DNA of 64,000 bases, from contig NZ_OY761823.1 in NCBI RefSeq assembly GCF_963664965.1, forward strand, positions 2,498,001 to 2,562,000. The letters are read 5' to 3'. The notes under the pieces were generated by a model. The model was not told where the DNA came from and ran no database searches. It saw only the letters and a program-made list of their open reading frames with translations. Position 1 is the stretch's first letter; every line of letters starts with the position of its first letter. Below, in pieces: positions 1-7,439 of this stretch. The translations under genes were made by a program, and so were the position numbers. This DNA comes from an uncultured Pseudodesulfovibrio sp. Lineage in GTDB: Bacteria; Desulfobacterota; Desulfovibrionia; Desulfovibrionales; Desulfovibrionaceae.

Positions 1-1420
1 CCATGCCGCCGAGCATTTCCTCGATTTCATGGCCCCATGCACGAATCAGGTTCGTGAGTTTCTTGGCCGCAATATCGGGGTTTTGGCGTTTGGACAGCTT
101 GGGATCGTTGGTAGCGATACCCCAAGGGCATTTACCTGTGTAGCATCGACCGCAAATGGTACAGCCCACAGCAATCAAGGTGGCGGTGCCGATGTATACG
201 GCGTCCGCGCCCAGAGCGATTGCCTTGATGACGTCACCGGCGCAGCGGATGCCGCCAGCGGCTACAACGGATACGTTGTTGCGGATACCTTCGTCACGCA
301 GTCGCTGGTCAACCTGGGCCAGAGCGAGTTCGATGGGAATCCCCACGTTGTCGCGGATCATGGCAGGTGCCGCTCCTGTACCGCCACGCATGCCGTCCAC
401 AGTGATGATATCTGCGCCAGCCCGTGCAATGCCGGATGCAATGGCTGCGACATTGTGTACAGCAGCAATCTTGACGGAAATCGGCACCTTGTATTCAGAC
501 GCCTCTTTCAGGGCGTAAATGAGCTGAAGCAGGTCCTCAATGGAGTAGATGTCATGATGCGGTGCCGGAGAAATCGCATCGGAACCAATAGGAACCATGC
601 GGGTTTCAGACACCTTGTCATTGATTTTTTCACCGGGAAGATGACCGCCGATACCGGGTTTTGCGCCTTGCCCGACCTTGATTTCAATGCCGGCTCCGGC
701 TTTCAGATAATCGAGATGCACGCCGAATCGACCGGATGCAACCTGAACGATCGTGTTCTTTCCATACTTGTATAATGACTTGTGCAGTCCGCCTTCACCG
801 GTGTTGTACGCTGTTCCGGTTGCAGTTGCGGCGCGGGCCATGGCGCGGTGCAGATTGAAGTTGATCGCACCGAAGCTCATGGCTGCAAACATGATGGGAA
901 TATCAAGTTCAAGCTGGGGAGTCAGCTTTGTCTTGAGTTCCGGCTTGCCGTTTTTGCCGGTTACGATGTTGATCTTCTTGGGCTTGGCTCCAAGGAAGGT
1001 CTTGAGTTCCATTGGCTCGCGAAGCGGATCGATGGAGGGGTTGGTAACCTGGCTTGCATCAAGAAGCATGCGGTCCCAGTAAACAGGAATGTCAACAGGC
1101 GATCCCATACCGGCGAGGAGCACCCCGCCAGTGTCGGCCTGTTTATATATGTTTTGAAGGAAAACAGGACGCCATAGGCTGTTTGTCCTGAACTCCGAAG
1201 GTTTCTTGCGAATGTTGAGGGCCGCTGTGGGACAAAGGGCTTCGCAGCGATGGCAGCCGATGCATTTGGTGTTGTCATGCATGACTTTCTGCCTATTTTC
1301 GTCCCAGTAATGGGCTTCGTAGGAACACTGTCGGACGCAAACCTTGCAGTTGATGCAAAGGTCTTTGTCTCGGTCAATGCAAAACTCATGGTAGTTTTTA
1401 TTGACGGGTTGGAACAGCAA
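1..1420 (-). CDS. Glutamate synthase-like protein with N-terminal ferredoxin domain (partial, runs off the left edge)
   Basis: Read on the minus strand, the N-terminal 60 or so residues hold two 4Fe-4S motifs (CINCKVCVRQC and CIGCHRCEALCP). They are followed by the FMN-binding barrel of the glutamate synthase large-subunit family. Visible motifs are a GGIRCAGDVIKA segment and a cysteine cluster CTICGRCYTGKCPWGIAT, the expected Fe-S site of GltB-type enzymes. This arrangement is the split, archaeal-type form found in many anaerobes, where glutaminase and reductase are separate proteins; it would make glutamate from 2-oxoglutarate and glutamine-derived ammonia. The chosen start is a TTG at 1420-1418, preceded by AGAGGT about nine bases upstream; no ATG occurs before the ferredoxin motifs. 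The C-terminus lies beyond position 1. Confidence 0.85.
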   Translation of the reverse strand, partial: MLFQPVNKNYHEFCIDRDKDLCINCKVCVRQCSYEAHYWDENRQKVMHDNTKCIGCHRCEALCPTAALNIRKKPSEFRTNSLWRPVFLQNIYKQADTGGVLLAGMGSPVDIPVYWDRMLLDASQVTNPSIDPLREPMELKTFLGAKPKKINIVTGKNGKPELKTKLTPQLELDIPIMFAAMSFGAINFNLHRAMARAATATGTAYNTGEGGLHKSLYKYGKNTIVQVASGRFGVHLDYLKAGAGIEIKVGQGAKPGIGGHLPGEKINDKVSETRMVPIGSDAISPAPHHDIYSIEDLLQLIYALKEASEYKVPISVKIAAVHNVAAIASGIARAGADIITVDGMRGGTGAAPAMIRDNVGIPIELALAQVDQRLRDEGIRNNVSVVAAGGIRCAGDVIKAIALGADAVYIGTATLIAVGCTICGRCYTGKCPWGIATNDPKLSKRQNPDIAAKKLTNLIRAWGHEIEEMLGGM

Positions 1421-1625
1421 GACGGTTACCTCTTTCAGTTTGTTGCCAAAAAAGTCATCTTTTCGTCAAAATGAATCAATTGGCTTTTCCGTTTTTTTAC
1501 AATTCAGGCAAAAGCCTGAGCGTTATTGGAAGAAACAAAAAAGCATATCCACCTACAGCGTGTCAAGAAAAGTTTTAAACCACTGTATTTAAATGGAAAA
1601 AACATTCTTGTATACATGTTCATTT

Positions 1626-1653
1626 TTGTCTAACCGCAACGAGACAATAATAT
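1626..1653 (+). promoter_or_regulatory. Possible promoter for the Phe leader/symporter transcript
   Basis: TTGTCT at 1626-1631 and TAATAT at 1648-1653 are separated by 16 bases, giving a start near 1660. A second TTGACA at 1768-1773 has no usable -10 element far enough upstream of the leader start codon. The stretch 1421-1802 holds no gene; this promoter-like pair is all I see in it. Confidence 0.35.
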
Positions 1654-1802
1654 AACACGTCGAGTTGCCTGCCAATTATTAACGGCAGAACATGAAATCG
1701 CGGGTATGACGTTTCCAGAAAACGGCAGCATGGCGCGCTTTGCGAAGAGCATGACAGCAATGTAAGCTTGACATGCTTCCATAATCTGCATAAAGGATTC
1801 TC

Positions 1803-1892
1803 ATGAACACAAACCAGAACCGCTTTAGCTTCTTTTTCTTTTTTAGCTTTCGCTTTTTTAGAAGCGCCTGCGGTCTTGGGGTGTGTGTATAA
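1803..1892 (+). CDS. Phenylalanine-rich leader peptide (29 residues)
   Basis: A 29-codon open frame starts at ATG 1803 with AAGGA five bases upstream and ends at TAA 1890-1892. Nine of the twelve codons from residue 8 to 19 are Phe, including a run of five. This is the hallmark of a transcription-attenuation leader such as E. coli pheL and pheM, where ribosome stalling at Phe codons reports low charged tRNA-Phe. The 3' end of the frame carries the segment that pairs with the downstream terminator stem. The peptide itself is not expected to act; its translation is the sensor. Confidence 0.85.
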   Translation: MNTNQNRFSFFFFFSFRFFRSACGLGVCV

Positions 1893-1935
1893 CTGAAAGA
1901 GGTTGAATCACATCAATAACAAGGGCCGCAGGCGT
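1864..1935 (+). promoter_or_regulatory. Antiterminator pairing of the Phe attenuator
   Basis: CGCCTGCGG at 1865-1873, inside the end of the leader frame, is perfectly complementary to CCGCAGGCG at 1926-1934. With G-U pairs the helix extends to 1864-1877 with 1922-1935. It overlaps the left arm of the terminator, so the two structures exclude each other. A ribosome stalled on the Phe codons (1824-1859) leaves the first strand free and favours read-through. A ribosome reaching the stop codon masks it and lets the terminator form. Confidence 0.8.
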
Positions 1936-1957
1936 ATAGCCGGCGGCCCTTTTGTTT
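1921..1957 (+). terminator. Attenuator terminator hairpin
   Basis: AAGGGCCGC (1921-1929) pairs with GCGGCCCTT (1943-1951), with a further GGC/GCC pair inside and a five-base loop, followed by a T-rich tail to 1957. It lies 46 bases before the next start codon, between leader peptide and transporter genes, as in classical attenuators. Confidence 0.85.
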
Positions 1958-2002
1958 TATCCGCCGATCATACGCCCAGTCCGCAGATCAAGGAGAGAGG
2001 TC

Positions 2003-2143
2003 ATGTTGGGATTCGGTAGCCTGGAGATTGCTCTGGCTTTCTGGATGAGTATCGGGGCAACAGTACTGTGCGTCGTTTACGGAATTGTGAAATGGAACGA
2101 TGCGGGGGATGATTCCGGTCATCATCCGAGGGGGGATGGATAA
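2003..2143 (+). CDS. Symporter small accessory protein (46 residues)
   Basis: The start at ATG 2003 is chosen because AGGAGAGAGG lies just upstream; the frame is open further upstream but runs into the attenuator. The protein has one hydrophobic segment (about residues 6-29) and a polar, His/Asp/Gly-rich tail. It ends one base before the symporter ATG, so the two are translationally coupled. Short one-helix proteins encoded directly before SSS-family symporters recur in delta-proteobacteria and are thought to be subunits or assembly partners. That role is inferred from position, not from a known domain. Confidence 0.8.
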   Translation: MLGFGSLEIALAFWMSIGATVLCVVYGIVKWNDAGDDSGHHPRGDG

Positions 2144-3751
2144 ATGGAAGGTAAAATCCTCGGAATACTGATCTATCTTCTCGTTATTTTCTACCTTGGC
2201 TACAAGGCATGGAAAAAAACAAAAGAATCAACTGACTACATGCTTGCAGGACGGCAGATGAATCCGTTCATTCTTGCCATGTCCTATGGCGCAACATTCG
2301 TTTCAACTTCAGCTATCATCGGCTTCGGCGGTGTGGCCGGAATGTTCGGCATGTCGCTGCTCTGGCTGACCTTTCTTACTATTTTTGTCGGCGTATTCAT
2401 TGCCATGGTCTGTTTCGGCAAACGCACCCGTCGCATGGGATTGGCTCTTGATGCACACACTTTTCCCGAGTTGCTCGGCAGAAGGTATAAATCAAAATTC
2501 ATCCAACAGTTTTCCGGTGTCGTCATTTTCGTGTTTATTCCGGTTTATGCCGCAGCAGTCTTGATCGGTATATGCAGAATGCTTGAAGTAGCCTTCCCTG
2601 CCGTCAGTTATGGGGCGTGGTTGCTGATTGTGACGGCTCTTGTCGCCCTGTACGTTGTTACCGGTGGCCTGAGGGCCGTCATGTATACAGATGCATTTCA
2701 AGGATCCATCATGGCTGGCATGATGCTTATTCTGATTGTCACGACGTATTCCCTGCTTGGTGGCGTGACCGAAGCACATCAGGCGTTGACGGATATGGTC
2801 AACCTCGTGCCGGACAAGCTGCTTAAGGGGGGGCTGACCGGGTGGACGACAGGGCCGCATATGGACTCCCCTATCGGGCTGACTATTTATACAACGATCA
2901 TTTATGGCGTCGGTATCGGGGTGCTGGCACAGCCGCAGCTTGCCATTCGCTACATGACGGTTCCCAGTGACCGTGAATTGAACCGGGCTGTTGCCATTGG
3001 CGGTGTCTTCATTCTGCTCATGACCGGTGTAGCCTTTGTGACGGGCGCACTTTCGAATGTTGTTTTCTTCAAGGAGTTCGGAAAGATATCCATAGCCATG
3101 GCTGCCGGAAACTTTGACAAGATCATTCCTATATATATCGAAAAGATCATGCCGGGGTGGTTTTCCGGACTCTTCCTCGTAGCCATGTTTGCTGCGGCCA
3201 TGTCGACCATGAGTTCTCAGTACCATGTGGGCGGCACATCGCTGTCGCGTGATTTTCTCGAACAGCACGTCAAGATCGGTAACGACGGTTCCTCCATGAA
3301 ATTGAATCGACTCGGAGTCACGGTTGCCGTCATCGCCACACTCGTCTGGGCATGGCTGCTTCCGGGAAGTATCATCGCTCGTGCCACGGCATTCTTCTTC
3401 GGCCTGTGCGCTGCATCCTTTTTGCCGATCTATCTGCTTGGACTGTACTGGAAAGGCATGACCAAGACTGCCGCCAAAATATCCATGGTCGGTGGGTTTG
3501 CTGTATCCATGTTCTGGCTGCTGTTCGTGCATCTGAAAGAAGCGGCTGCCATCGGGCTGTGCAAGGCCTTGACCGGACAGGTTACGCTGGTTGCTACGGC
3601 TCCCAAGGGATCGTGGCTGTGGCTCATGCAGTGGGTAGACCCGAATGTCGTCGGTCTTCCGGTCGCAGTTCTTCTCGCCGTAAGCGTCAGCTACGCAACC
3701 CGACGAATGGAGCAAAAGCATCTTGATCTCTGTTGGGAAGGTCTCTGTTAG
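2144..3751 (+). CDS. Sodium/solute symporter (SSS) family transporter, predicted Phe or aromatic amino-acid uptake
   Basis: A 535-residue membrane protein with about 13 hydrophobic segments. It opens with a helix and the sequence YMLAGRQMNPF, and carries the SSS signature region with conserved glycines and a GGLRAVMYTDAFQ segment near residue 175. The family couples Na+ entry to uptake of solutes such as proline, pantothenate, acetate or sugars, and sequence alone does not fix the substrate. The upstream Phe-codon attenuator gives the clue: expression should rise when charged tRNA-Phe is scarce, so phenylalanine or a related aromatic compound is the likely cargo. The last 15 residues are polar and cytoplasmic. 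A strong terminator follows. Confidence 0.9.
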   Translation: MEGKILGILIYLLVIFYLGYKAWKKTKESTDYMLAGRQMNPFILAMSYGATFVSTSAIIGFGGVAGMFGMSLLWLTFLTIFVGVFIAMVCFGKRTRRMGLALDAHTFPELLGRRYKSKFIQQFSGVVIFVFIPVYAAAVLIGICRMLEVAFPAVSYGAWLLIVTALVALYVVTGGLRAVMYTDAFQGSIMAGMMLILIVTTYSLLGGVTEAHQALTDMVNLVPDKLLKGGLTGWTTGPHMDSPIGLTIYTTIIYGVGIGVLAQPQLAIRYMTVPSDRELNRAVAIGGVFILLMTGVAFVTGALSNVVFFKEFGKISIAMAAGNFDKIIPIYIEKIMPGWFSGLFLVAMFAAAMSTMSSQYHVGGTSLSRDFLEQHVKIGNDGSSMKLNRLGVTVAVIATLVWAWLLPGSIIARATAFFFGLCAASFLPIYLLGLYWKGMTKTAAKISMVGGFAVSMFWLLFVHLKEAAAIGLCKALTGQVTLVATAPKGSWLWLMQWVDPNVVGLPVAVLLAVSVSYATRRMEQKHLDLCWEGLC

Positions 3752-3774
3752 TCGAATCATTAAACGTCATTCAG

Positions 3775-3812
3775 AGAGCGCCGGGATCAAGATATCTCGG
3801 CGCTCTTTTGTG
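3775..3812 (+). terminator. Rho-independent terminator after the symporter
   Basis: AGAGCGCCG and CGGCGCTCT form a nine-base-pair stem around a 14-base loop, followed by TTTTGTGTTT. Confidence 0.85.
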
Positions 3813-3820
3813 TTTGGCGA

Positions 3821-3849
3821 TTGACAGCCCCCGTCTTTAGTTCCATAAA
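3821..3849 (+). promoter_or_regulatory. Sigma-70 promoter of dut
   Basis: TTGACA (3821-3826), 17-base spacer, CATAAA (3844-3849). It sits right after the symporter terminator and 36 bases before the dut start codon. Confidence 0.6.
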
Positions 3850-3884
3850 CAACCAACCGAAAATTCAAGCATCAGGTAGAACAA

Positions 3885-4343
3885 ATGAGAAAAATCGACG
3901 TAAATGTGAAATATCTCCATGAAGTGTGGAGTGAAAATGATCTGGCGTATGGCACCGAGTATTCCGCTGGGCTGGACCTCAGAGCCTGCATCGATGTTGA
4001 TGAACTTGAGATCGGTCCCGGTGAAAAAGCTGCTGTTCCCGCAGGAATAGCCATAGAAATCAAGGAACCGAGTGTCGCGGCGTATGTCTTTTCCAGAAGT
4101 GGACTTGGCACCAAAGAGGGGCTGACAGTCAGCCAGGGAGTAGGTGTCATCGATCCTGATTATCGTGGTGAAATCAAGGTTTCCCTTTTGAACACCTCGG
4201 GCGAAGTACGACGAATCAAGCGCGGACAGCGCATAGCCCAGCTCGTCTTCATGCCCATTTTTCAAGCCGTCCTCGCTCCGGTCGACGAACTCGGTTCAAC
4301 CGATCGCGGTGCCGGAGGATTCGGGTCCACGGGAAAACACTAA
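3885..4343 (+). CDS. dut: dUTP diphosphatase (dUTPase)
   Basis: Hydrolyses dUTP to dUMP and pyrophosphate, keeping uracil out of DNA and supplying dUMP for thymidylate synthesis. All five trimeric dUTPase motifs are visible in the 152 residues: AGLDLRA (28-34), SRSGLG (70-75), GVGVIDPDYRGEI (85-97) with the catalytic Asp region, RGQRIAQLV (113-121) and the glycine-rich arm RGAGGFGSTG (141-150). Length is normal. The ribosome site is weak (AGGT). It is followed after 17 bases by argD and probably shares its message. Confidence 0.97.
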   Translation: MRKIDVNVKYLHEVWSENDLAYGTEYSAGLDLRACIDVDELEIGPGEKAAVPAGIAIEIKEPSVAAYVFSRSGLGTKEGLTVSQGVGVIDPDYRGEIKVSLLNTSGEVRRIKRGQRIAQLVFMPIFQAVLAPVDELGSTDRGAGGFGSTGKH

Positions 4344-4360
4344 TTTTCACAGGATGCATC

Positions 4361-5578
4361 ATGTCCAATACATTTGACGAAATACAAAAACGGGAAAACG
4401 CCCTGCTCTGTAACACTTATGGCCGGTATCCGCTGGCTGTTTCAAAAGCCAAGGATTGCACTCTGTTCGATCTGGATGGAGAGGAATACCTCGATTTTCT
4501 TGCCGGAATTGCCGTATGCAGCCTTGGGCACAGCCGTGAGGATATTGCTGACGTCATGGCTGAACAGGCCAGAAAAATGGTTCACGTCAGCAATCTTTTC
4601 TATCAGGAACCGCAGTTGGAACTGGCCGAGAAACTCCTGTCCACCTGTGCCGCAGGCAAGGTCTTTTTCTGCAATTCCGGCGCAGAGGCCAATGAGGGAG
4701 CCATCAAACTGGCCCGCAGATACATGCGTAAAGTTCGTAACGAAGATCGTCACGAAATCATTACCCTTGAAAGGTCGTTTCACGGCAGGACGCTTTCCAC
4801 TTTGACGGCGACCGGGCAGGAAGGTCCCATCAAGGATGGCTTCAGCCCGCTGCCGGAAGGGTTCATCACTGTGCCTTTCGGAAAGATCAATGCCCTGCGT
4901 GGCGCAGTCAACAGCAAAACCGCAGCCATCATGGTTGAAATGGTGCAGGGAGAAGGTGGTGTCCGCCCTCTTCCCACTGATTACGTCAATGATATCGTCG
5001 CAATCTGCAAGGAAAACGGCATTCTTCTTATCGTGGATGAAGTGCAGACCGGCCTTTGCCGTACTGGACGTTTCTGGGCACATCAGCATTATGGGATCAC
5101 GCCTGACATTTTCACTTCTGCCAAAGCGCTTGCCAATGGCCTCCCCATGGGAGCGGTTATGTGTTCGGATGAAGTCGCCAAAGGTTTTGAGCCGGGTTCA
5201 CATGCCACGACTTTTGGCGGAGGCGCTGTGGTTTCCGCTGTCGCCTCGAAAGTCATCGACATCATGCTTGAAGAGAAGATGGCTGAAAGAGCACTGAAAA
5301 TGGGAGCATTCGCCAAAGCCGAAGCAGAAAAACTCATGGCGAAACATCCTGACAAGATTGCAGGCACTCGCGGCTTGGGGCTGCTTTTCGGCATTGAATT
5401 GTCGTTTAACGGTGCAGACGTCTGGAAAGCCCTGCTTGATAACAAGATTGTCTGCAACCTGACGCAGGGTAAAATACTGCGGCTTGTGCCACCCCTGACA
5501 ATTACTGAAGAGGATATCCGTACTTTCATGTCTGTATTGGACTCCATCCTTGAGAGCACAGCTCCTGAGGCTGCTTGA
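4361..5578 (+). CDS. argD: Acetylornithine aminotransferase
   Basis: PLP-dependent class III aminotransferase of arginine synthesis, converting N-acetylglutamate semialdehyde and glutamate to N-acetylornithine and 2-oxoglutarate; family members often also serve as succinyldiaminopimelate aminotransferase in lysine synthesis. Landmarks in 405 residues: NSGAEAN (105-111), SFHGRT (139-144), DEVQTG (226-231), and the PLP Lys in TSAKALANG (Lys255). Aspects of substrate choice between acetylornithine, GABA and ornithine cannot be settled by eye, but length and the short N-terminus fit ArgD. It lies directly behind dut. Confidence 0.92.
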   Translation: MSNTFDEIQKRENALLCNTYGRYPLAVSKAKDCTLFDLDGEEYLDFLAGIAVCSLGHSREDIADVMAEQARKMVHVSNLFYQEPQLELAEKLLSTCAAGKVFFCNSGAEANEGAIKLARRYMRKVRNEDRHEIITLERSFHGRTLSTLTATGQEGPIKDGFSPLPEGFITVPFGKINALRGAVNSKTAAIMVEMVQGEGGVRPLPTDYVNDIVAICKENGILLIVDEVQTGLCRTGRFWAHQHYGITPDIFTSAKALANGLPMGAVMCSDEVAKGFEPGSHATTFGGGAVVSAVASKVIDIMLEEKMAERALKMGAFAKAEAEKLMAKHPDKIAGTRGLGLLFGIELSFNGADVWKALLDNKIVCNLTQGKILRLVPPLTITEEDIRTFMSVLDSILESTAPEAA

Positions 5579-5622
5579 CCCTCTTGGGGCGAGTGCGTAT
5601 CTTCATAAATGGAGGTAGCCTC

Positions 5623-5832
5623 ATGAGCGGAATTGATCCTCTTCAGTCGGTGAGCGAATATGCGCCCAACCGATATGATGATAAAAAAGAGTTAACGGTC
5701 GCCAAGGAAGAATTTGACGATCAGACGAAAGCCCCTGTCGTTCAGACTGCTGCTGAGCATCAGGACAAGAAAACGACAACGCAAGGCTTTCAATACACCG
5801 GAAAAGGCTCCTTTATTGACGGTATTTTTTAA
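5623..5832 (+). CDS. Hypothetical small hydrophilic protein (69 residues)
   Basis: The start at ATG 5623 is chosen because GGAGG lies seven bases upstream; the frame is open back to 5575 but without a ribosome site. The product is soluble and charged, rich in Asp, Lys, Gln and Thr, with no membrane segment, cysteine or recognisable domain, and a compact hydrophobic C-terminus (GSFIDGIF). It sits between argD and prmA and is followed by a hairpin. I do not recognise it. Confidence 0.65.
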   Translation: MSGIDPLQSVSEYAPNRYDDKKELTVAKEEFDDQTKAPVVQTAAEHQDKKTTTQGFQYTGKGSFIDGIF

Positions 5833-5860
5833 TCCGCCACCCAAACAAGATTAACCGACA

Positions 5861-5890
5861 GGCCGGGAACACTGCGTCCCGGCCTTGTCA
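5861..5890 (+). terminator. Hairpin, weak terminator
   Basis: GGCCGGGA and TCCCGGCC form an eight-base-pair stem with an eight-base loop. Only TTGT follows, so termination is probably partial and prmA may be read through. Confidence 0.5.
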
Positions 5891-5914
5891 TATGGAACTT
5901 CTGGAGACAACCAT

Positions 5915-6778
5915 ATGTCCACCCTTCTGAAAATCGAATTTACCCTGCCCGAAAACATTGCTGATGAAGCCGGAGTCTTCATTTCTTCCAAGGTGCCGCA
6001 CGGATGGGAGGAAACCCCTCTCGCTGACGGTCGCCTTTTTACTCTCTACCTTGAAGACCACCCTCTCGGTATGGAAGTTGTCCGCGAATTTCAGGCTCAC
6101 TTCCCTGATGGTGAGGTCAAGCACTCCGAACAGGAGTCAGAGAACTGGGCAATGGCCTGGAAGGATTTTTTCAACCCCGTCAACTGCGGTGAGATTTTCA
6201 GAATCCTTCCGCCCTGGCTTGAAGACGATGATGAAGACGGCACGACACATATTGTCATCGAACCGAAGATGGCTTTCGGCACCGGGCATCATCCCACGAC
6301 ATCCCTTTGTCTGGAAACCATTGGAAAACTGGCAAAGAGCGGAACCATTCAGGCAGGACAGACGTTTCTGGATCTCGGAACGGGTTCCGGTATCCTCGGT
6401 ATCGGCCTGGGAAAACTTGGTCTGATCGGAACAGGACTAGATATTGACCCGCAGGCTATCGTCTGCGCTGTAGAAAACGTCGAAGCCAATGGAGTCTCTG
6501 ACGTTTTCGACCTCGCTGTCGGTGGTATCGACAGCCTTGACGCGGACCTGCAATTCGATCTTGTCGTAGCGAATATTCTTTCCGGGCCGCTTATCGAAAT
6601 TGCGAACGAAGTTACTGCCCGCGTCAAACCGGGCGGCAGCCTGATTCTTTCCGGTATTCTTGCGGAAAAGCAGTCGGATGCTGTGGCGGAATGCTATGAA
6701 AGATTGGGCTTTGGCCAGCCGGAACGATTCATAGACGGAGAGTGGATTTGTCTGGTCTGGGAAAAAGTGCAGAAGTAA
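5915..6778 (+). CDS. prmA: Ribosomal protein L11 methyltransferase
   Basis: SAM-dependent enzyme that methylates lysine residues and the N-terminus of ribosomal protein L11. The start at ATG 5915 follows GGAGA at a good distance, giving 287 residues, the usual PrmA size. An N-terminal substrate-recognition domain (1-90) precedes the family signature FGTGHHPTT (121-129) and the SAM motif LDLGTGSGIL (152-161); ANILSGPL further on matches the catalytic N-I-L region. It is followed after seven bases by the glycosylase gene. Confidence 0.94.
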   Translation: MSTLLKIEFTLPENIADEAGVFISSKVPHGWEETPLADGRLFTLYLEDHPLGMEVVREFQAHFPDGEVKHSEQESENWAMAWKDFFNPVNCGEIFRILPPWLEDDDEDGTTHIVIEPKMAFGTGHHPTTSLCLETIGKLAKSGTIQAGQTFLDLGTGSGILGIGLGKLGLIGTGLDIDPQAIVCAVENVEANGVSDVFDLAVGGIDSLDADLQFDLVVANILSGPLIEIANEVTARVKPGGSLILSGILAEKQSDAVAECYERLGFGQPERFIDGEWICLVWEKVQK

Positions 6779-6785
6779 TCCGGGG

Positions 6786-7439
6786 ATGACGGCAGTGTCT
6801 GTGTTCATGGAAATGTATGACGCCATGTATGCGTCGCTTGGTCCGAGCCATTGGTGGCCGGGGGAGACCCCGTTTGAAATAGCCATTGGGGCCATCCTGA
6901 CGCAGAACACCAACTGGAAGAACGTGGAAAAGGCGATAGCGAATCTCAAGGCCGCCGATTCACTTGATCCGGAAGCCATGCATGCCTTGTCCCTTGGCGA
7001 ACTGGCTGAATTAATTCGTCCTGCCGGATATTACAATATTAAGGCGAAGCGGGTTCATAATTTTCTCGATTTTCTCAAACATGAGTCGGATTTCAATCTG
7101 GAAAATCTGAAACATCGGGAATTGAGTTCGCTTCGTCCGCAAATTCTCGGCATCAATGGTGTCGGGCCTGAGACAGCGGACTGCATTTTATTGTATGCGC
7201 TCGATTATCCGGTCTTTGTCGTTGATGCCTATACTCAGAGAATACTGAGTAGACACGGATTGGCGTACGAGGGAATCGAATATCATGGCCTGCAAGAGCT
7301 TTTCATGGACGCACTGCCTGAAAATGTGGCACTCTACAATGAATATCACGCGCTTATCGTTCGCGTCGGCAAGGATTGGTGCAAAAAAAAGGCAGGGCTA
7401 TGCGAGACATGCCCGCTGAAATCTTTTCTAGATCAATAA
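6786..7439 (+). CDS. Endonuclease III-like DNA glycosylase (HhH-GPD family)
   Basis: A 217-residue helix-hairpin-helix glycosylase for removal of damaged bases. The hairpin is at 121-132 (LGINGVGPETAD) and the catalytic Asp at 147 (VVDAYT). The position that holds the AP-lyase Lys in endonuclease III is Glu129 here, so it should be a monofunctional glycosylase, as in the 3-methyladenine (MagIII-like) branch. The C-terminal Fe-S motif is incomplete: Cys199, Cys206 and Cys209 are present in C-x6-C-x2-C spacing but the protein ends eight residues later without the fourth Cys. The stop overlaps the next start (TAATG). Confidence 0.88.
   Translation: MTAVSVFMEMYDAMYASLGPSHWWPGETPFEIAIGAILTQNTNWKNVEKAIANLKAADSLDPEAMHALSLGELAELIRPAGYYNIKAKRVHNFLDFLKHESDFNLENLKHRELSSLRPQILGINGVGPETADCILLYALDYPVFVVDAYTQRILSRHGLAYEGIEYHGLQELFMDALPENVALYNEYHALIVRVGKDWCKKKAGLCETCPLKSFLDQ

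Noticed and set aside
1768-1796. TTGACA followed by TAAAGG as promoter of the Phe leader
   Set aside because: A start from it would lie at or after the leader ribosome site, leaving the peptide untranslatable; the pair is probably chance.
2492-3760. 422-codon frame on the minus strand opposite the symporter
   Set aside because: Low-complexity, His/Arg/Asp-rich translation with no domain; it mirrors the codon pattern of the real membrane protein gene.
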